A stretch of 64,000 nucleotides of DNA from Fagopyrum homotropicum (lineage: Eukaryota; Streptophyta; Magnoliopsida; Caryophyllales; Polygonaceae). Both the position numbers and the translations under genes were made by a program. This document shows positions 46,613-58,207 of this stretch, piece by piece. Below the pieces are notes generated by a model, which saw only the letters and a program-made list of their open reading frames with translations, did not search any database and had not been told where the DNA came from. The stretch spans positions 116,126,494 through 116,190,493 of the forward strand of contig BSWB01000005.1 in the NCBI GenBank assembly GCA_033239125.1, written 5' to 3'. How positions within the stretch are numbered: position 1 is the first letter of the stretch; the number at the start of each line of letters is the position of its first letter.

Positions 46613-49600
46613 AGTAATGCCCGGAAATTTTAATTCCGGTTAGTGAGTGGTTTAGCGGCCTTCCCGTAGGCACGTCACAGTCTTTCCGCAGGCACGACGT
46701 GTTGAGTGGACGAGTTTTTATCTTATTTCCGTTCCGACCTTTAGTTCCCCCTCTGTCGGCTAGTGACCGCTCGTTCATTGGTCTAAAGGTGACCTATGGG
46801 CTGCTTGACCCCTTGTTTTCCTAGTGTGGGCAACCTTCTCTCTCTCTCTCTCTCTCCTCCCTTGTCACTCTCACATCTCTAACATTCTTCTTTGGACCTC
46901 TTTCCTCTTCCTCCACCTTCTTCTCCTTCATCTCTCATGGTGCTCCTTCCTTCTCCTTTGATTTGTGTGGACTTTCCAGCAAGAAGACTGGAGATCCGAA
47001 CTGTTGGTAAGTGTTCTCTCCCTCTTCTTTATCTTCTCATCTTCATCTTCTTCCTTCCTTTGAGCTCTAATGGTGGAATCCATGGATTCTTAAGTTTTCC
47101 CCTCCCTTTGACTTGCATGTGTATGGATTGAGTTGGGACAATCATTTATGATGATGATTGAGTAATGGACATCAATAGTGGAGTAAGCAAGCTAGGAGAC
47201 ATCCTCTACATTGAAGAAAAGCCCGACGGATCGCCCTTCTGGAGTTCGACCGCACCCGCGGCTGGACAGCGCCGTGGGGGAGCCATCAGCACCACAACCG
47301 CGGGGCAACAACAGTAAACGCGGGGGCAGCGCCAGCAACACAACAATCGCGGGGGCAGTGACAGCTTTCCGTAGCAACGCCTTCTGAGTCTCCCGATGCG
47401 TTTCTACAACAGTAGGCCCTCCATCTCTCAACTTCTTCTTCTTTCCTTCGTATGAGAGGTTGTTTCATGGTAGTTTCATGCTTAGGTTGGACCTAAGATA
47501 GTCTTGTGAATGCCACCTAGTGGTTGTGAGCCTTAGGAGACCTTAGAGGCTTTGATGTTGCCTTATAATGATCTCGATTGTGTTGACCTTGTTGTACCTC
47601 CAAGGCTAGTTGTATTCTAGCTTGGCCGTTGAGTATGATCTCGCAAGAGAGTGGGATGTTGTGATATTCTAGCTTGTGCTTAATGAGATTATAGTATCAT
47701 TGGGTCTAGGGATGTTATTCTAGCTTGAGAGTTTAGATGATCTTGTAAAGACCATAAGAACTAGAAGTCTAAAGACTTCTAGAATGTGAGAGTGTTATTG
47801 ATTGTTGCCTTGATGGGCAGGATTAGAGTATCTTCCTACGGGACCTGGAGTACGGTATTATCGGTTTGATCCTTGAGACGAGGTAAATCTCCGAACTTAC
47901 TTAGCTATCTTGGATGTATGAGTATGATGCGTGATGGTGGTGTGTGTTTATAATTGTTGTGATAACGATTAACCGGATTAGGAAGATCACGTTTATTGTT
48001 TATATCATGGCCCAAGTGTCTAATAACGGGGCGGTGACCCCTTGTCCAATTCATAATGGGGAAACTAGGAGGCGCTCTACGACTAGTCCAACAGGTGATG
48101 TTAATTTGCATCAAGTACAAACTTGTTTGGTGAAAGGGGACAGGGGCGAGATCGTTATGATTGTAACACCCCAAATTTTGAGAACTCGGGGATCTACTGG
48201 TTAGGACCTCACAATGGGTCCCGACCTTAATTTGACAACAATATTACTAGGATCTTACAACAAGACACAAAAGTATTTAAAACATTTGAAAACTTTAAAC
48301 AATATGTACATGGAGAATATGTATCAGCCTTACAAAGCAAAGGTACTAAACGACGCATATGAAGAACAAAAGACATCCCCGTCCCCAACTAAAAGAGTAC
48401 GTGGACCCGGCTGACCATTCTCTCTAGATCTCTCTACAACTGTCTTAACCTGCAAGGCATCTACAAGCGGTATAAAACCGTTAGCTAACATTCTATGCAT
48501 AAGTATAAAGGTAAAAGCACAATCACACATCATACACAATCAACATGCAACAGTCAATTCTTTTATTATCTTTAATTAGGTGATATGTCATTACTAATGA
48601 TACTTATTTTGTGACACGAGGGATTCCCAAACCTCGCCATTGTCCCCGTTTACCAACGCGGAATGATACTAATGCATTTGACCGTCTACGTGACTAGGTT
48701 GGTCACAGGAAACCTCCTAGACTCTCGCAAGAGCTAGGCAAATGATGTCACGACCCGTTATCATACACTTGGGTCAATTACGTAAATAATAAAGTCGGCC
48801 TAATCCGGTTTCATTGTTTATCATAACTAACAAACACCACTCGTACACATTACACTCATACAAGAAGCCAGCTAAGTAAGTCCAGGGACTTACCTGATTC
48901 AAATCACAATCCCCCAATTTCAACTCGGTCCGCAAATGTAGAACTCAAACGCCTGTCATACAAGGCACGTGGATTAAAACTACATCTCATATTCTTAGAA
49001 GTTATAAACTTCTAAGATGTACAATCTCATTAAGAGTAATTACTAAAATGCCCTCTCAAGGTAAATTGACTATTTTACCCCCGGTCCCGAAACTCCAAGA
49101 ATAATCTATGACCTAGTTCCAAATTCTCCTTTGGAACCTATTTCCATAATCTAGTTCTCACGAGATAGTTTGCTAAGGATTTATAAAACTTAACCCAAAA
49201 TTCTAGATTTCCAAAAGAGTCGCTAAGGTCCGACTTTAGCTTAAGATATGGGCTCGAGTAAATATACAAAATTCCGAGATAAATCTCTAGGTCCTCTATG
49301 ATATGCATACTACTCATAGGAGTAAAGATATCTCAAAATTTCTCAACCAAACTCTCCATATAAATCTCTAAAGATGGTTCCAAAATCCTGAAGTTCCATA
49401 CTTAGTCAAAATCTGAGTTCTTCCTAAAACTGTGTAACTACCCTTCTTTAGGACATCATAAGTCCAAAACTATCTGTTGGATCATCCTCAAAACTTTACA
49501 CGATAAACTACAGTATATGAACTCTAATCCCTCAAAATTTCATGTTCATCAAAATTATCTAACTCATACAAATCTAGATCCAAAAACTGCTTCAATACAC

Positions 49601-51754
49601 TTTTTCTCCAACACTTGGAATATTTCAGCAACACTAAAAAAACAACAGCTTACTGATTTAACTTTGAAAAATCATAACTCCTAAACCTCTTGATAAAATC
49701 CTCTCAAATTTTGATATATTATACTATGTAATCCTAACTATGACATATCCGAAACCCAAGTGCAACCGAGGTCAATAACCTATTCAAATCTATTTTCCAA
49801 AACTGCATCACAAGCAGTTTTTCCTCAACACAGAATATTCAGCACAACAGAAAAAAAAACTGTTTAATGTCCCAAATTCGAAAAATCATAACTCTTAAAA
49901 CACTAGTTTTCTTCCACCCAAATTTTAATATGTTCGACAACAATATGTCAACTATATCATATCCAAAAATCAGCAACAAAGGAGGAGTCTAACCTACCCT
50001 AATCTGGATCACAAAATTGTATCAAAATTCAGTTTTCCAACACTTGAAAATTTCAGCACAACATGAAAAAAAAACTGTTTGCGACTCAATCTTTGAAAAA
50101 TCATAAATCCTAAACCACTAGCTAGATTTATCCCAAATTTTTATATGTTTTACTTTGCAATCTTATCTATAAGATATCCAAAATTCAGCAGCAAGGAAGG
50201 ATTACAACTTACTCAAATCTGGACCCGAAGTGGACTGCTCGTCAACTTCGGTAAACTCAGAAACTTAACAGCTCTTCTAGCCATCTTCCATGGCTGCTAT
50301 GGAGGGTCTAAAGGCATAGATGGGTGCTCTTATTAGCACATACACAAAGAGGGTAAGATCGAGAATAGGGTTGAGGTCATTACCGGCCAAACGAGACTCG
50401 AAGTGCTGACAAGTACGGGAGTAAAGATGAAAGCGGAATCCAGTCTACAAACGAATCAGCGGCTAGCACTCTTGGCATATCTGCAGCAGCCTGGTCGCAC
50501 TTGCATCTGAGTTCACGAACGCCCTCGCAGCTAGGGCCAGACGCCCCCTGCGGACTGGTTCCAAGAGGGTCTCGAAGCCTTCATCTCTCCCGACGCTGCT
50601 GTATGCTGTTAGTGGCGAGTCTGGGGCAGGCGTGAGGGACCAGCGCTGGCAGCCTCGCCTTGTTGTGCAACAGAAGGGTCGTCAGCGATGGCTTAATTGC
50701 CTCAGGAAGGAAGGAAGGGAAACCGATACTCACCTGGCCAATGCAAACGCAGCAAGATCCGGCGCAGAGGAAGGTTGTCTGGGACGGTCTTTGGTCGGGT
50801 GTCCTCGACTCGGTTCCGGCGTAGAGAAGATTGTTGCTGCTATGGCTGTCGATCGTGCAAAGAGAGGAAGGGGATGATACGGCCGACTGTTGCTGCAGCT
50901 AATTAGGTTAGAATTAATTAAATTAGGTTAAAACTTAATTAAGGGGAGGATTAGGGTAAAGGTAGAGACTTGGGCCAGCTGATTAGGTATAATGGGCCTA
51001 CTCCGATGGGCTAGCTCATTCCGCTAGATGATGGGCTGATAAGTGAGTTATTACTCGCACGGAACCGCTCTTCGGATTTTAAATTGTACGGAATTACTAT
51101 TTGGGTTACATTATTTATCATTTTATGTGAATTAAGGTCACATAAAATGATAGAATTTAATATTGCGTAATATTATTAAAGATGAAGAAAGGTTAGCGGA
51201 TCGGAATCCGGTTTAACCCGGTATTATGCGGAATAAAAATTTCCGGATATTACAATGATTCTCGTGTCACACCATAAATGGAACTAGTAAAGGGATAACG
51301 TAATGGAAGATAATAAATCAGACTTGTGTGCTATCATGATATGTGCTTATGTTCAATTATATGTGTGTGTGCCTTTACCATCCTTCTTATGCTTACACTG
51401 ATAGCTAAAGATTTTATATTGCCTTATAGATGCCTTGCAGGTTAAGGATGTTGACGAGTGATCCGATGGAGTGGATAGTCGGGGTTCCGTACATTATAGG
51501 ACGTGTTTTGTTTATTATAGTTGTTGTTGTTGTTGTTGTTGTTTTTGGAACGTTATGGTTGTTTTGTAAGAACTCGGTTGGAGTCCTTCCTTTGTATCTT
51601 TGGATCATGCTTTACATTGCATTAAAGGCTATTTCGGTTTTTACTATTGTGTCTTGTTGTAAGATCCAGTGAAGTTGTTGTCAGGCTAAGGGTCGGGCCC
51701 ATTGTGAGGCCGTAGCCCGTAGCATTCCAACTCCCATGGATTCGGGGTGTTACA
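46613..51754 (+). repeat. 5' LTR of a second family-A-like element, interrupted by a solo LTR
   Basis: The right end reads GGGGTGTTACA at 51754, followed after 3 nt by the PBS TGGTATCAGAGC (51758-51769). The interior is collinear with, but diverged from, the family-A LTRs (GACGAGGTAAATCTCCGAAC near 47877; ATGATTCTCGTGTCAC after the insert). The left boundary near 46613 (AGTAATGCCCGG) is approximate. Without the inserted family-B LTR and its TSD it is about 2.04 kb. A short (CT)n run lies near 46839-46855. Confidence 0.75.
48162..51254 (-). mobile_element. Solo LTR, family B (divergent copy 3)
   Basis: TGTAACACCCCAAATT to CCGGATATTACA, 3,093 bp, TSD ATGAT at 48157-48161 and 51255-51259. It interrupts GGCGAGATC..ATGATTCTCGTGTC of the host LTR, which is uninterrupted in the other family-A LTRs. 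Longer and more diverged than the copies at 13285 and 21133, with an expanded middle (about 49400-50300) containing three repeats of a CAACACTTG...TTTCAGCA-type block. Confidence 0.92.
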
Positions 51755-53437
51755 ATATGGTATCAGAGCCCTAGGTTGACAACAATGGCACTCGCAATCT
51801 TCTAAAGGCCGAATAGTTAAATAAACAGAACCCGCAAGGGGTTTGACTTTTGAAAAGAATTTCGTTTTCAAAATCATGTGCATGAGTCGGGTTGGGATAG
51901 AATGTACGGGACCACCATTCCTACCGCGGACCTCGGCGACTTAGTGTTTGGTCTATAGTTGTATGTGGATTGTAGGTTATTTCTGGACTTGTTATGTTAT
52001 AGTAGTGGCATGGCCTTTATATTGTTATACACTTATACGTGTGGTATGATAGTATCATATTAGAGTTTGGGCCTTGTATTATGGTAGTGGATTTCCTGGA
52101 TTTGATATGTTGGTAGTGATGTGAACATAGGACTTATATAGTCATATATACGTATACCTATGATATGTAGTAGCATATAGAAATATGGGACCTTGTAGTT
52201 AAGATAATAGAAAGATATAATCGCCCTTGGACGACATCGTTTGGCTTAGGATAGTGTATGCACGAAGATGAGTCCACTCAAGTTATCGAGTTGAGCATCA
52301 AGCTTTAGCGATTACCCCAGTGATTTTTCGGACTCCTTTAAGAGGACATCGAAGCGGAAGACTAGAGATGACGTAACGAAAGACAAACAAGTAGAAGGAA
52401 ACCTCGAGACAACTTAAACGAAACCAAGATGGAAACTATACAAGTAGAGAGGCGACATGAAGACTAGAGTGTGGTTTTGAGGAAGCACTGATGGAGCATA
52501 CATAAAGTAACTAGAGACAATGAACTTAAGGTTCTTCCAAGTGTCGTGCCGATAAACGGAGGACGTGGATTAAGTGGATAGGAGTAAAAAAGTGGTGTTC
52601 TGATTAAGGCAAGTATTCCATAGGCGCTCCTAAGCATGAAAGTCGATATGAGAAGAGTGGTCGAACAATTGTGAAAGATTTAAGATACCCGTAAGTTAAG
52701 CTTACGGGAGTGTCAAAAGGTGAAGTGTCAACTTTACGAGAATTTGAGTGGGTGACTTATTCAGACTTACGTGAGTTATGAGAAGAACCATGTGGTGGGG
52801 ATTCACATGGTAGTATTACCTTAGTTGAGTCAACCGTTTCCGTTATGGTAAAGAGACTAGGTTACGCCAAGAAGAACAATATGAAGATGATGGCCTCAAG
52901 AAAGATGAATGACGCAACAAAGAGCTTTTTATCAAAAGACGTAAGACATCAGCCAAGAGAAACACGAGTGGATGTTGACTAACATTAAAGATGCTGAGAA
53001 GACACATTTACAAGACATCACGGAAGAGTAGTTAAGCCTATGTAAGTGGGCGTATGAAACGACAAGGCCAAGAAGATATAGTTATCTTATAAAGATAATG
53101 AAGAAGGAACTAATAGAGTTTAATGTAGAGTACCCCCGAGGAGGGTAGCCTTCATAAGAATGGTATCATGGAAAGTGTAGTTGAAGGTTAGTCGTTGGCT
53201 TCTAAGAAGGTCAGATACAAGTTAATCGGTGACAATTGAGAATGCACAAGTGCGGTTGCCTATCAATGAGTCTAGAGGGGAAGAGTAAACAAGATTGTGG
53301 GAATATAGAGGATCAGCAACAAGAGCTTAGAGTTTTGCGGTGGATCAATGTCAATGGTAAAGAGGTACATCAACGAAAGAGCATTTGTTTTGAACTAAAT
53401 AATGTAGAACGAGTCAAGCAAGGACTTATAACAAGAC
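51755..53437 (+). other. Internal region of the second family-A-like element, truncated
   Basis: Starts with the PBS and the shared GTTGACAACAATGGCACTCG leader, and stays roughly collinear with 37701-39400. No coding domain is recognised. It is cut at 53438 by the family-C array; the missing part would lie beyond the window. Confidence 0.72.
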
Positions 53438-55190
53438 TGTTACGCTAGGAAATAGCACAAAAAGCTTTACATTTATAAACTCGAACTAAAATCCTAAACT
53501 ACCTAGCGAAACCCACAGTGTACGGATCGTTATGTAGGAAGGAAAGTATTCCGAGGACGAACACAAGGACTGAGGTGAAACTAAGTCATTCAATGATCAA
53601 AGATAGTGTGGATCTAGACTAAGATAAGATGAGGAATAAAGAAAATGGAAAACACAATGTTTTTGGTTGGTTTTTAGGTGATCAATCAAGGATCACAAGT
53701 ATGTGAACAAAATCAAGCAACGCAAACACAAAAGACAGGAGAATGGAAGTGACAAAGCGGATTCTAGAGATTGGAAGTCCGGTTATGGCATAGACTCAAG
53801 CTATCTATTCATTCCTCGGGTTAACTACGATATGTTGGGATTAAGCGTTTCTAGATTGGGATCAATTACCGGGTAGGTCTCATGGTCCACTAGTCCATTC
53901 CTAAAGTCTCATCACCGGGTAAGTCTCTAAGAACCTAAGGATAGGAATTCTACACAAACCGGATTGTTACCTAGGGGTCTAACCTATCCTTACCGGGTAA
54001 GTCTCGGAAAGGGAAGTCCTAAACAACTATCCTAGCACACTTAGTCCAATGGAGGCTTGTGAGGCTCACCACTACCTAGGGTTTGTCATCTTTTGAATCT
54101 AAGAGTAAGAATCACCGGGTAAGTCTCTTCTAAACACTTAGTTGCTAACACTAGGTCACCCTAGGATAGAATTAGCTCAACAAACACTAGGATTTCAACA
54201 TTTTAACAATCTAGAACTTAGATCCATTGAACCATGTAAATCACGGGCTGTTCTACCACTTCCACGGCCGTGGAATGGCAAGAACAAGCCGTGGACTTCA
54301 ACAGAGGCCTCGTTCAAGAACACAAGTCATCCAAGGGTAAAAATCTAAGTTCATCCTATCATAGTCCTAGCCATAACCCTTCTTTCCTTACCCTAGAATC
54401 GCATCTATCTAGCCAACAACATACATTTCAAGATCAAACTTCACAAATAAGGCATGCTTGCAAGTCATGGTTAATTGATGAAGACAAATCCAAAGAAAAG
54501 ACATTGAAAGCATAGAATAGAGGTTACCAAATCTTACAAGGCTCCAAGAGCTAATCCAACTTGACAACAAAGGAAGCTTCACTCAAATCCACTCTAATCT
54601 CACTCTAAAATGAAAATCTACACTAATCTCTTCCAAGAACACCCACAATGGGTGCTTGGAAGAGAGGCAACAATGGAGAAGTGTTTTTGGGGAAGAAGAT
54701 AGGTCAAAAGAGAGGAGAAGAATCCGCAATTACAGCCTGCAAAATCCTTTAAATACCCACTAAGATGCAAGAGCAATGGAAGAGATCGTGGCCAGCTGTC
54801 AACGTGGTCCTGGCAGGTTCCACGGGTAGAATCACGGCCATGGTCTTGGCCCAGACCGTGGTTTGCTCCAGAAGTCCTCCTAGGGTCGTTAAGCCATGAT
54901 TTGGTGCATGACTTGTGTTGGAAAGGTTCCATGAGTCCTCCTTAACCCTTAGCTTGCATTCCAATGAGTCCGGAAGTGTGTCATCTCGAGGAATGATCCT
55001 CGGATGTATCGATTAGGCTCTTAAATCTCTCAAAATACCTACAAAGCAAGCAAAAGTACGAGTAGACGTCTATCTCGACAAAATACGTGATTTGAGTGCA
55101 AACGCCGTGAACTAATGCTAAACCATGCATGAATGAGCGGAAAATCTATCTAAATGAGTGTCTAAATCTAAGTCATAAATCGTGTTATCA
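53438..55190 (-). repeat. Family-C LTR 1
   Basis: 1,753 bp, TGTTACGCTAGG to CGTGTTATCA on plus. The minus strand carries a TATA-like TATTTAAAGG near 54748-54757. Four copies of ACCGGGTAAGTCTC (one with G for A) start at 53868, 53914, 53992 and 54114. A perfect CCACGGCCGTGG palindrome lies at 54262-54273. Confidence 0.9.
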
Positions 55191-56871
55191 AAATACCCCA
55201 TACTTAAGGTTTGCTCGTCCCCGAGCAAATTCCCAACTATAGACTAAGAGATGACATGATTTATGTATGTAGAAAAAAGGCAAAATCTTTTTGGAGTTGT
55301 GCTTCTAATATTGGATCACCTTCACAGTCATGCTTCATAACAATGGACAAGCAATTATGTATCAAATAAATGAAAGCATGGAAAGACAATTACACTTAAC
55401 TTGATTACATGCAATGAAATGTAAAGATGAAGAAGTCAAGATGATCATGAGTATATCCAATCTAAATCACTTAGTCTTACACACATGCAAGTAGGTCAAA
55501 AGGACTTATAAAATAGAAGGCCAAGAAACGTTGTGATTAAGTGGGAATTTTCTAGGCTATGTGATGCTAATCCGGGAAAGGAACTAAACAACCACAACTT
55601 CACATTTCTTATCAACTTCCCTCAAGTGTATATTTTTCTTCATTTTCTTTTCTTTCTTTTCTTTTATTTTTGAGACAATGGCATTGGTGCACAAAAGCCG
55701 AAACCTTGGTGATAAGCCATCCTCAGGCTTTTTCTATTTTTCGAGGTGCATCCACACCGGGCACACATACCAAAGCTCGTTAGGACTATTGGTTTATTTG
55801 ACTTTGGCAAGGCACCAACATCCGATTACGTGAAGTGTACCGAGTTACTTGTCATTTAAGCCAACGTCCCCAAACCTATATTTTTGGCTACACTTTCACA
55901 ACAATTTCAGCACTTCATTCATGACATTCCTTTCATCAACAACTTCACCCCACACTTGCTTTTCACACACATCAACACACTAACATGCTCCTATTCCCGG
56001 ATGGGTCAAAAGAGGTCAAATTTATCTCAATTGAGGTGCTCAAGCAACATGATCAAGATGAGAAGTAGAGGAAGATGAATTGCCTTAATCACTCCTAATT
56101 GATGTGCAAGAACTAGCATGCAATTTCGACTTTCAATCCTCAATTAAATCAAGGCAAGCATCATAATCACAAGTCATTCATGGAATTCAAGATAAGTATT
56201 TCAAGTCCACATATGCATCATCAATTAAACACACAAGGCCATCCATAGCCAATCCACAAGACAAGGTTCATCATTAGGGTCATATCCAAGCCTAGAAAGC
56301 ACAAAATTTTTTTAAATTTTCTGATTTTTTTTGGAATTTTCGAAATATTTATGTACAATGCAAGATATAATAAAATATGTGACTAAAAAGAAACTACTCT
56401 AGATGCTAGTCATGCAAAAGATCATGCAAACCCCACCCCATACTTAGAAATACATTGTCCCCAATGTGGTATTCAAGTAAAGAGAGTGAAAGAAGGTTCT
56501 CACAATGTAAAATGGTTTGCTTCGGTATTTGGGATGAACTCGTGTGGAGTGGTGGTGATGGATGATCGATCAAGCATGGTAGAGAGCTCTTCATAATCAT
56601 TCCGGCGTCGAGACCCGCGCCAAGGTATATGTGAGAGGGGAGCTCTTCCATCTAACAAGACACCTCAAGCCGTCCAAGCCTCACGTCCGCTCCACCCATG
56701 TTTGAAAACGGAATCATCGTCATCAACTCGCCTTGCAAGGCTTCCTCATTACCTAAAATCTACCACAAACACGAAACACAAAAACACACAAAAGCAAAAA
56801 CAAAGGCAAAAGAGAAAAGGGAAAGAGTTGTACCAACAGGTTGCCTCCCATTAAGCGCTTCTTTTAGGTCA

Positions 56872-58080
56872 TTAGCTTGACCAAACTCCGTGGATATGTC
56901 GATCCACCTCGAATACCATGGTTTGCTTGAGGAGTCCAAGCAACCATCTCTTTCCGGAATCCATGATGACAAGCAAGGGCCACTTGATGCCCAAATAAGC
57001 TTTGAGTTCTCTCTTCACCGGTGAGTAGTAGACTCCTTCATCACCGCTTCCTTGATGATAGTATAGAGTTGCAACCATAGGTTTCACCCCATACTTAGGC
57101 AATTTGTACTCCGCGGTCACACCGGTGAAGCGCTTGTCATCCTCATCCTCTATGATCCGAGGAAAGCCGATTCTTGGAAAGAATCCTTCATTGAAGTACT
57201 TCATAACCATCATGGATCCATCATGCTTGCCTCCATCATTCAATAATGGAGAATCCTTAGGAAAGGGGCTCCAATCTTCGTGTGTACTCCAAGCAAGCAA
57301 GAAAGGGTCGGAGGAAGCTGAAATTAGCTTGGGATCGTCTAGGACAAAGCCTTCCACGGGCGTGGTTTGTCCTCCACGGCCGTGATTCTCTCTGTAGTCT
57401 TCCACGTGCGTGGTTTGTCCTCCACGGCCGTGGTTCTCTCGGTTGCATCCATTCGAAGTGAGCTCTTCATGTATGGTTCCGGGGTTGATGGCAAGGATGT
57501 CCGGGGATGAGAATACTTCATTGCACTCCTCTAAAGGTGAAGGAGATGGAGGTGAACTTTGAAAAATGGTAGGATCTCCTAGCATAAGAGCATTCCTAAT
57601 CTCCTCAATCTCCCTCCTCATTTGTTCTTCCCTCTCGAAATTCAATCTTCTTTCATCCTTCAGGGCCAAATCCCTTAGCCACAATTGCTCTCGAGCTTCA
57701 TTCAACTCTTCCTCAAGGCTTCTATTGGTTATGGTTGAATCGGGCAATTCTTGGATCTCCTCATAGTGAACCTCCTCTTGATGACATACTTCCACTTCAA
57801 GCTCCACGTAGGAACTAGAAATGGAAGCAAGGTTGCCTTCTAGATCATCCATCTTCCTCAACATTTTCTCTAGCATTGATTCCAATCGATCTTCATGAAG
57901 TTGATGGTGAGGTTCCTCATGAGGTAATGTAATCATGTGAGCTTGATCATGGGACTCATGATAGACATTGAACTCCTCCCAATACTCAAACTCATCATGG
58001 AGAGGTCCTAGATCTTGGCCTTCCATCCACACCTCATACTCCATGTTGTCAAGGTCGTCTTGGAGGTACAATCCATCCAT
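56872..58080 (-). CDS. Family-C ORF (gag-like or unknown), intact copy
   Basis: 402 codons from the ATG at 58080 (MDGLYLQDD). An earlier in-frame TTG start would add a hydrophobic leader, but the ATG lies in the usual place after the PBS leader. The protein is acidic, with a probable coiled coil (LESMLEKMLRKMDDLEGN at about residue 70 to a Glu/Arg-rich stretch near 185), a serine/proline linker, and a duplicated RENHGRGGQTT..VE segment at about residues 210-245. No zinc knuckle, protease or RT motif. I do not recognise the family. By position it replaces gag-pol in a non-autonomous element and might help packaging or be vestigial; both are guesses. The second unit has the same ORF with two stops. 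Confidence 0.6.
   Translation of the reverse strand: MDGLYLQDDLDNMEYEVWMEGQDLGPLHDEFEYWEEFNVYHESHDQAHMITLPHEEPHHQLHEDRLESMLEKMLRKMDDLEGNLASISSSYVELEVEVCHQEEVHYEEIQELPDSTITNRSLEEELNEAREQLWLRDLALKDERRLNFEREEQMRREIEEIRNALMLGDPTIFQSSPPSPSPLEECNEVFSSPDILAINPGTIHEELTSNGCNRENHGRGGQTTHVEDYRENHGRGGQTTPVEGFVLDDPKLISASSDPFLLAWSTHEDWSPFPKDSPLLNDGGKHDGSMMVMKYFNEGFFPRIGFPRIIEDEDDKRFTGVTAEYKLPKYGVKPMVATLYYHQGSGDEGVYYSPVKRELKAYLGIKWPLLVIMDSGKRWLLGLLKQTMVFEVDRHIHGVWSS
57351..57440. repeat. Tandem duplication with CCACGGCCGTGG palindromes in the ORF
   Basis: Two ~48-bp units, each with a TCCACG.GCGTGG palindrome and a CCACGGCCGTG(G/A) palindrome. They encode the repeated ENHGRGGQTT. The same duplication is at 62111-62200 in unit 2. 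Confidence 0.85.
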
Positions 58081-58207
58081 GGCAAACATGAAAAGGCAAA
58101 GACAAAAACAACACAAGATCAAAAGTAACAAGAAAGATAAACACTAAAAACAATCAAAAGCAAATGACTTAATCTTAACCTAGTCCCCGGCAACGACGCC
58201 AAAAACT

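Larger units (their letters stand above)
55191..58207 (-). mobile_element. Family-C internal region, unit 1
   Basis: 3,017 bp. On minus it begins with a PBS (58184-58201, one base off TGGCGCCGTTGCCGGGGA), carries one ORF, and ends at a purine tract (TAAGTATGGGGT, about 55194-55205) next to LTR 1. That PBS matches tRNA-Asp and is typical of the Tat/Athila branch of plant gypsy elements. There is no protease, RT or integrase, so it is non-autonomous. Confidence 0.85.

Noticed and set aside
58081..58131. N-terminal hydrophobic extension of the family-C ORF (LLLILCCFCLCLFMF)
   Set aside because: It needs a TTG start and reads through the untranslated leader; the ATG at 58080 is the natural start.
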